Shown here: piece by piece, positions 61,201 through 64,000 of the stretch
Layout: each line of letters begins with the position of its first letter
How positions within the stretch are numbered: the first letter of the stretch is position 1
Assembly (NCBI RefSeq): GCF_014695395.1
Contig: NZ_JACJOF010000021.1
Location: forward strand, 96,009 to 160,008
Direction of reading: 5' to 3'
Source: Nodosilinea sp. FACHB-131
GTDB lineage: Bacteria; Cyanobacteriota; Cyanobacteriia; Phormidesmidales; Phormidesmidaceae
DNA: 64,000 bases
Made by a program: the position numbers and the translations under genes
Notes under the pieces: model-generated
Seen by the model: only the letters and a program-made list of their open reading frames with translations
The model's database searches: none
Told to the model about the DNA's origin: nothing

Positions 61201-62376
61201 GGCGCTGTAGGGAATGTTGCGCCCAAATTGGTCAAATTTGCCAGAGATGAAATAGCCTTGGTTTGCTGTGACCGGTTTATGGAGTTCCTGCACCAATGCC
61301 GTTTTGCCGATGCCAGCATAACCGGAAACCAGCATCATTTCACGATGCGGTGGTAGGGTAATGTCTTCTTCTGCTCCCCCACTTCCCCATACCCCTACTC
61401 CCTCATTCCCTGCCACTTTGTTGAACGCCGCCAATAATGCTGCAATCTTCGCTTCTCGCCCATACAGTTTTTGAGGAATGCGGAACTGCTCAGAAATATC
61501 TTGCAGACCCAATGGCATAGGTTCACTTAAACCCACTTCTGCCAATTGCTGGGCACAGCGTTCTAAATCTGCTTTGATGCCCCAAGCACTTTGATAGCGA
61601 TCCTCCGCATTCTTTGCCATCAGTTTCAAGATAATATCTGAAACAGGTTGGGGAATCGTTGCGTTCAATTCATGCGGAGGAGTCAGCGGTCTGGCAATGT
61701 GGCAGTGAACTAGCTCCAAAAGATCTTTAGTGGGAAACGGCAATTGTCCCGTCAACATTTCGTAGAAGGTTGCACCCAGTGAATAAAAGTCGGTGCGATA
61801 GTCGAGCATCCGGTTCATTCGTCCGGTTTGCTCTGGCGACAAATAGGCGGGGGTTCCTTCTAAAAGATAAATACTTTTGAATGTGGGATTGGTGCGGCTG
61901 AAGCGAGTGGCGATGCCAAAATCAATGATTTTGACAACGCCAGTCCTCGGATTAAAGACAATGTTGCCAGGATTAATATCTTTATGGATAACATGAGCCG
62001 CATGGATTTTGCCTAAGGTATCAGTAATGGCGATCGCCATAGTCAAAAAAACCGACAGCGGCATGGGAGAGAAGTCTAATTGTTGCCGCCGCATCCAGCA
62101 TTCTAAGGACTCTCCACCAAAGTCTTCCAAAAGCATAACCAGCGTGCGCTGGTAGTCTTGCTGGCTGTATGCTTTGATTACGCCTTCAATGTTGAGAAAG
62201 CGAGTAATTTCATATTCCTGCCTATAGCGAGTTAAATCCTGAGGAGAGGGATAATCCTGCTTGAGAACTTTGGCAATCACTGCACAGTTATCTTGCTCTC
62301 TGATGCCCCGATACACCAAAGAAGCTAAGCTCTCATAGATTTTGCTGTGGATGGTAATTCCAGGCAGGGTAATCAT
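55297..62376 (-). CDS. Giant hybrid Ser/Thr kinase-AAA ATPase-TPR-GAF-PAS sensor histidine kinase
   Basis: 2359 residues from ATG at 62376 (GGGAG 7 nt before); the frame extends 19 codons further up. Order: Ser/Thr kinase fold (about 1-270; catalytic HKDINPGN near 131, DFG near 153); AAA_16 ATPase (about 300-650; Walker A GYAGIGKTALV near 352, Walker B LVIFLDDLQWID near 480); a long TPR-like helical region to about 1320; GAF (about 1360-1530); four or five PAS domains to about 2150; HisKA_3 with EIHDTL (His near 2170); HATPase with QEALTNAIRHA and DNGQGFG. It is typical of filamentous cyanobacteria. The signal sensed is unknown. Confidence 0.95.
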   Translation of the reverse strand: MITLPGITIHSKIYESLASLVYRGIREQDNCAVIAKVLKQDYPSPQDLTRYRQEYEITRFLNIEGVIKAYSQQDYQRTLVMLLEDFGGESLECWMRRQQLDFSPMPLSVFLTMAIAITDTLGKIHAAHVIHKDINPGNIVFNPRTGVVKIIDFGIATRFSRTNPTFKSIYLLEGTPAYLSPEQTGRMNRMLDYRTDFYSLGATFYEMLTGQLPFPTKDLLELVHCHIARPLTPPHELNATIPQPVSDIILKLMAKNAEDRYQSAWGIKADLERCAQQLAEVGLSEPMPLGLQDISEQFRIPQKLYGREAKIAALLAAFNKVAGNEGVGVWGSGGAEEDITLPPHREMMLVSGYAGIGKTALVQELHKPVTANQGYFISGKFDQFGRNIPYSAIVNALQKLVQQLLSEPDEQVEVWRSRLLTALGSNGQIIVDVIPEVELIIGKQPPVPKVGATEAQNRFNLTFQRFVRAFCAKEHPLVIFLDDLQWIDSATLKLIELILLDEQIQYLFLIGAYRDNELTPTHPLVLTLESLRNQGAVLQEITLTPLTLEPLTQLIAETLHHNPDTVRSLAQVVLCKTEGNPFFVGEFLKLLYGENLLTFDAQQLSWQWNLTEIEAQDLTDNVVELLLRQLQKLSEATQKILSIAACIGAEFDLETLAIVCEKSPKAIFQDLLAAIQAELIQPLSDLDEDLLVQEYKFLHDRVQQAAYALIDKLQKQVVHLQIGRNLLEKTSPEQRSERLFEIIDHLNQGLELVTTRSERTEIARLNLMAGQKAKTATAYEAAFKYFTTGLKLLNSESWQSEYDLTLALYSEAAEAAYLQGRFDEMEQLVEVVLDRAKTVVDKVQAYDSRIQAYLSQGNLKEALKTGLEALKLLGIDLIEDPSQADIQKELESTAVLLAEREIEDLINLPEMTALEPLAAMSILASMRSAAFIRSPALFMLITCKTVNLSINYGNAVWSSLFYAGYGFVLCGVVQDIELGYEFGKLALSLAERLNTRGNARTLMFSNVHIMHWKVHLRNTIPMLADAYQNGVKTGDFEAAGYAEYCVCYYSFFAGEELTQLEQKTATYSKAVDQIRRESPSTWIAIVWQTILNLQDRAESPSRLVGRVCNEEQALSHAIAVKDGTAIQMLYLHKVMLCYLFEEHHQAEQTAILARQHFEDVTAITVLPIFCFYHSLALLSLSPDASNSEKAAWLSCVSSNQEKMQKWASHAPMNYLHKFYLVEAEKARVSGQFFEAEELYERAIAGAAENEYIQEEALAYELAAKHYLARGREKIAQTYMKEAHYCYDRWGATAKVKDLETRYPQFFSQSSRAASASASIPVTAETISNPFHTAFDLAAVMKASQAISREIELKQLLRSVMQTLIENAGAQTGYLILENSGEWLIEAACELNADENACATQVLQSIPIADQLPESIIQYVIRTLKPVTLNDATREGAFINEPCIQQNQPQSVFCLPLLNQAKLVGVLYLENRLAAGVFTPERSQVLQLLSTQAAIAIENANLYSELQAKESKITQFLEAIPVGIAIVDATGCPYYANQCSNQLLGKETDTSIAPEQISEAYQLYVAGTDQIYPPESLPNVRALKGERIRTEDIEIRRDHVSILVEARGTPVFDQQGNITHAIATFQDITERKQTEKLLADYNCTLEQQVAERTAALRQSEANYRNLLQTANSVIICYDTQGRIRYINDYGVKLLGYEEHQIVGRTLFETIIPDIETSGRDVRPIVHDLLRNPQLYPKGESEHLCRDGRRVWVFWSNQAIFNDQGEVVEILSVGNDTTQRRQAEEALQRSEAKFRAIFENSQIGIYRTRLSDGLILNANRCYANLLGFDSPEEIIGLEHTIDYFVNPSDRQKAIEVMKRDGEVRNFETQLRKRDGTLFWGLSSAYLNADDGYLEGVTADISDRKQAEAALQTSEERLRLALTASNQGLYDVDLKTEERIVNPEYALMLGYNPATFHESISEWIARLHPDDRESVVANYRAYIAGEIPSYQAEYRQRTQDGQWKWTLSVGKIVAWDESSQPMRMLGTHVDINDRKQAEEALQTSETKLRTLVEAIPDPLFVLSAEGRLLEIMVLEPDLLWQPYEEMIGKTMHQIGKEQADEFLGYIQQVLRTQQTLTVEYSVFLNGREAWFSARIAPIDHDQVIWLARDITALKQAEEASILEERNRMAREIHDTLAQSFTGILAQVGAAKQVLTDDVDATQAHLDLIKELARTGLTEARRSVVALRPQLLEEGSLQSALHRLVAQIRAAAMDTTLHYEIEGAVYSLPTEVESNLLRMGQEALTNAIRHANADEIRVELIYERDQVCLRVQDNGQGFGVGNIPASEGFGLLGMSERAERIGAQLTIRSQPGQGTEIIVTVNP

Positions 62377-62433
62377 TGAATGCTCCCTCGATGAAGGACT
62401 GTCATCTGTTCCCCAAAGTATATCGCTTGCCAA

Positions 62434-62793
62434 ACTTCAGAATATAAAGCTCCTTGTGTAGATCCTTCATATCCTGACTTGTGATTGCTCAACTCAGTAG
62501 CCAGTCAGACTGGTGTGAGGCAAGGGCATAGGAAACAGCCTGGAAGGCAGAGATACTCCCTCAGGGAACTGGGGCTTCAGATTCAGGATCTCTCACAGGC
62601 TGCCTCGGCATCGAGAGCCGTACTGTTGAGGCGTTGAGACGGCTAGGGTCTGTTGTCGTCGGTTCACGGCAATAGCCCGTAGTGACAGCCGCTTCATCTG
62701 GGGGCAAACAGGTCGTCGCCCCATCCAAGGGTGTAGGACATCACTACCGGATTTTGCATTCAGACATTGATGGTCGATCAATTGTATGAATGG
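62434..62793. other. Upstream region of the kinase gene, no gene recognised
   Basis: About 360 bp. Around 62510-62700 the base composition is GC-richer, with possible stems (AGCCGT near 62614 with ACGGCT near 62637). A minus-strand frame of 70 codons (62593-62805) has no family pattern. It could hold the kinase promoter and an RNA structure, but I cannot name either. Confidence 0.4.
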
Positions 62794-62947
62794 ACTTTCG
62801 ATCAAATTCGGATTCTAACTTAAGTTAGAGCCAGCCTTCTACTCCGCGATGGCATGGTTAATCTACCAATTTGTACTGTAAAAAATTTAACTTGCTGTAG
62901 GCGACAGCTTGAAGGCGACCACCTATATTGATTTTGTGCAAACAGTC
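62794..62947. repeat. Right arm of long inverted repeat (~155 bp)
   Basis: Inverted copy of 54495-54650, with the palindrome TCTAACTTAAGTTAGA at 62814-62829. The sequence beyond the outer end (after CAAACAGTC) differs from that beyond the left arm, so the copy ends sharply there. Confidence 0.88.
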
Positions 62948-63149
62948 CTACAAATGGATCGATCAAGTAAATTGCACGATTCCATACTTAAAGGCATGAA
63001 TATTCAAAGTGCAACTGGATTAATGCACGCTCAAGCAGCGACGTTGAAAGCATTAGGAGCGATCGCGCTGTGCAAAGCCAAACGCCTTAACTCAATGGCT
63101 GTATCCCATTTGATCAAGTACATCTCTTGCACATTCACAGGAATCCTTC

Positions 63150-63425
63150 ATGTCGTGTCAACACCTGAACGAACTGACGCTAGAGACTATGATTTCAAAA
63201 GCCAATTACCCGGTATTTCGCTGTGAGGAATGTCTTCGAGTTGGCGATCGCTGGGTTCACTTGAGAATTTGTCAAACCTGCGGCAAAATGCTGTGCTGCG
63301 ACTCCTCCAAAAATCAACACGCTCGCCACCATTACGAAGAAAGCGGACACGCGGTGATCAGTTCAGCGGAATTGGGAGAACAATGGCCGTGGTGCTTTGC
63401 CGATGAGCAACAGAAGAACTATTGA
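63150..63425 (+). CDS. UBP-type zinc finger protein
   Basis: 91 residues. Cys/His pattern of the ZnF-UBP domain: CQHL near the start, RCEECLRVGDRWVHLRICQT, CGKMLCCDSSKNQHARHHYE and SGHAV. In bacteria these small proteins occur alone and may bind C-terminal tails or act in stress; the function is unknown. The 200 bp before it contain an open frame (from 62909) with no family pattern. Confidence 0.88.
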   Translation: MSCQHLNELTLETMISKANYPVFRCEECLRVGDRWVHLRICQTCGKMLCCDSSKNQHARHHYEESGHAVISSAELGEQWPWCFADEQQKNY

Positions 63426-63459
63426 TCACGCACTCCTTTTCTACTCGCAAGGAACCACG

Positions 63460-63843
63460 ATGTCAAATCAGCCTGCCCCAATAGATATTTGGCCGAGTTT
63501 ACCCCTAGACGCATGGCAAGAGACCTATGCCACCCTGCACATGTGGACTCAAATCATCGGCAAAATCCGATTTGCCCAAACTCCGTGGATTAATCATTCC
63601 TGGCATATTCCCCTCTATTTAACCGTTCGGGGACTGACCACTTCCACGATTCCCTATGGCAGCCGCATCTTTCAAATCGACTTTGATTTCATTGATCATG
63701 AGCTGCTGATTCAAACCAGTGAAGGGGCAAGACGGGCGATCGCACTCTACCCTCGCTCTGTTGCTAATTTTTATCAAAATGTGATGGAAACTCTGAGAGA
63801 ATTAGACCTTCACATCACAATTAACACCAAACCAAATGGGTAG
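63460..63843 (+). CDS. DUF5996 family protein, cut short
   Basis: 127 residues from ATG 63460 (AAGGAA upstream). Pattern: WPSLPLDAWQETYATLHMWT, QIIGKIRFAQTPWINHSWHI, PLYLTVRGLTTSTIPYGSRI, FQIDFDFIDHELLIQTSEG and YPRSVANFYQNVMETLREL. The family usually has around 300 residues, so over half is missing. The frame ends 9 bp before an IS1-like end at 63853, so insertion of that element probably truncated it. Confidence 0.8.
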   Translation: MSNQPAPIDIWPSLPLDAWQETYATLHMWTQIIGKIRFAQTPWINHSWHIPLYLTVRGLTTSTIPYGSRIFQIDFDFIDHELLIQTSEGARRAIALYPRSVANFYQNVMETLRELDLHITINTKPNG

Positions 63844-63852
63844 TACTAGAGA

Positions 63853-63911
63853 GGTAATGATGCGTTGTAGTGGTGAATAAAATTCCAGGTAGAACTCTAG
63901 AGGTAATGATG
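63853..63911 (+). mobile_element. Two tandem copies of an IS1-family left end
   Basis: GGTAATGATG occurs at 63853 and 63902, each followed by similar sequence (TTGTAGTGGTGAATAA and TTGTTAGGGTGATTAA). IS1 elements begin GGTGATG-TG in E. coli, and the transposase gene follows at 63945. Two ends 49 bp apart suggest an insertion beside or into an older one. Confidence 0.5.
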
Positions 63912-63944
63912 AATTTGTTAGGGTGATTAAGAAGCTACGCAACG

Positions 63945-64000
63945 ATGCCTATGCTGCCCTGCCCTGACTGCACCTCCGAACGGACCGTCAAGAATGGCCA
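63945..64000 (+). CDS. IS1-family transposase InsA-like, N-terminal fragment (continues outside)
   Basis: The last 56 bases encode MPMLPCPDCTSERTVKNG and continue past the window. A CPxC zinc finger followed by a VKNG block is the start of IS1-type InsA proteins. It lies 43 bp after the second IS-like end. Confidence 0.7.
   Translation, partial: MPMLPCPDCTSERTVKNG

Noticed and set aside
62593..62805. 70-codon minus-strand frame and a GAGAGCCGT/ACGGCT stem recalling group II intron domain V
   Set aside because: The stem lacks the inner helix and catalytic triad layout of domain V, and the frame has no family similarity.
62909..63226. 105-codon frame upstream of the zinc-finger gene
   Set aside because: Begins inside the inverted repeat without a ribosome site, overlaps the zinc-finger gene and matches no family I know.

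Overview
The window comes from a cyanobacterium, probably a filamentous Leptolyngbya/Nodosilinea-like form. The palindrome GCGATCGC (HIP1) recurs throughout, and the giant Ser/Thr-kinase/AAA/TPR/GAF/PAS/histidine-kinase protein near the right end is of a type typical of filamentous cyanobacteria. The genus is inference.

Region 1 (1-2.1 kb) holds the 3' part of recQ and a class II glutamine amidotransferase. Region 2 (2.3-20.4 kb) is one long plus-strand organosulfur island. It has five sulfonate/taurine-type lipoprotein binding proteins, three permeases and three ATPases. It also has SsuD, SsuE, two DszC/SfnB-like flavin monooxygenases, a DszA/NtaA-like monooxygenase and an AhpD-like protein. 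Together these would import organic sulfur compounds and release sulfite when sulfate is scarce. Several of the products almost lack Cys and Met, as expected of proteins made under sulfur starvation. Intergenic spacers carry GA-rich then CT-rich repeats and hairpins.

Region 3 (20.4-25.1 kb) has small, mostly unrelated genes: BON lipoprotein, RraA-like protein, SRPBCC protein, zinc alcohol dehydrogenase and aldo/keto reductase. It ends with a 25-bp perfect hairpin. Region 4 (25.1-28.9 kb) is AT-richer. It holds a 21-bp periodic array, a lipoprotein-like gene with an internal 252-bp duplication, an unrecognised HTH/Cys-rich protein, a holin-like small protein and gene remnants. Region 5 (28.9-33.6 kb) reads on the minus strand and is GC-rich with few HIP1 sites past 29.8 kb: CPBP protease, CocE/NonD hydrolase, truncated CPBP and a beta-lactamase-fold hydrolase.

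Region 6 (33.6-54.5 kb) is a minus-strand detoxification island: NTF2-like proteins, alpha/beta hydrolase, SDRs, flavodoxin-fold oxidoreductase, F420/NADP-type oxidoreductase, intradiol dioxygenase, thioredoxin-reductase-like protein, LLM oxidoreductase, pirin, CPBP, a stand-alone AraC regulator and a DsbA-like protein. Intact genes alternate with remnants of the same families. A repeated operator-like element, with direct repeats 21 bp apart, precedes several genes and remnants. Two integron attC-like sites bound one small gene and follow another, which points to captured gene cassettes.

Region 7 (54.5-63 kb) is a LuxR-type response regulator and a 2359-residue hybrid kinase enclosed by ~155-bp inverted repeats. 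The right end has a UBP-type zinc-finger gene, a DUF5996 gene apparently cut short, and the start of an IS1-family transposase.
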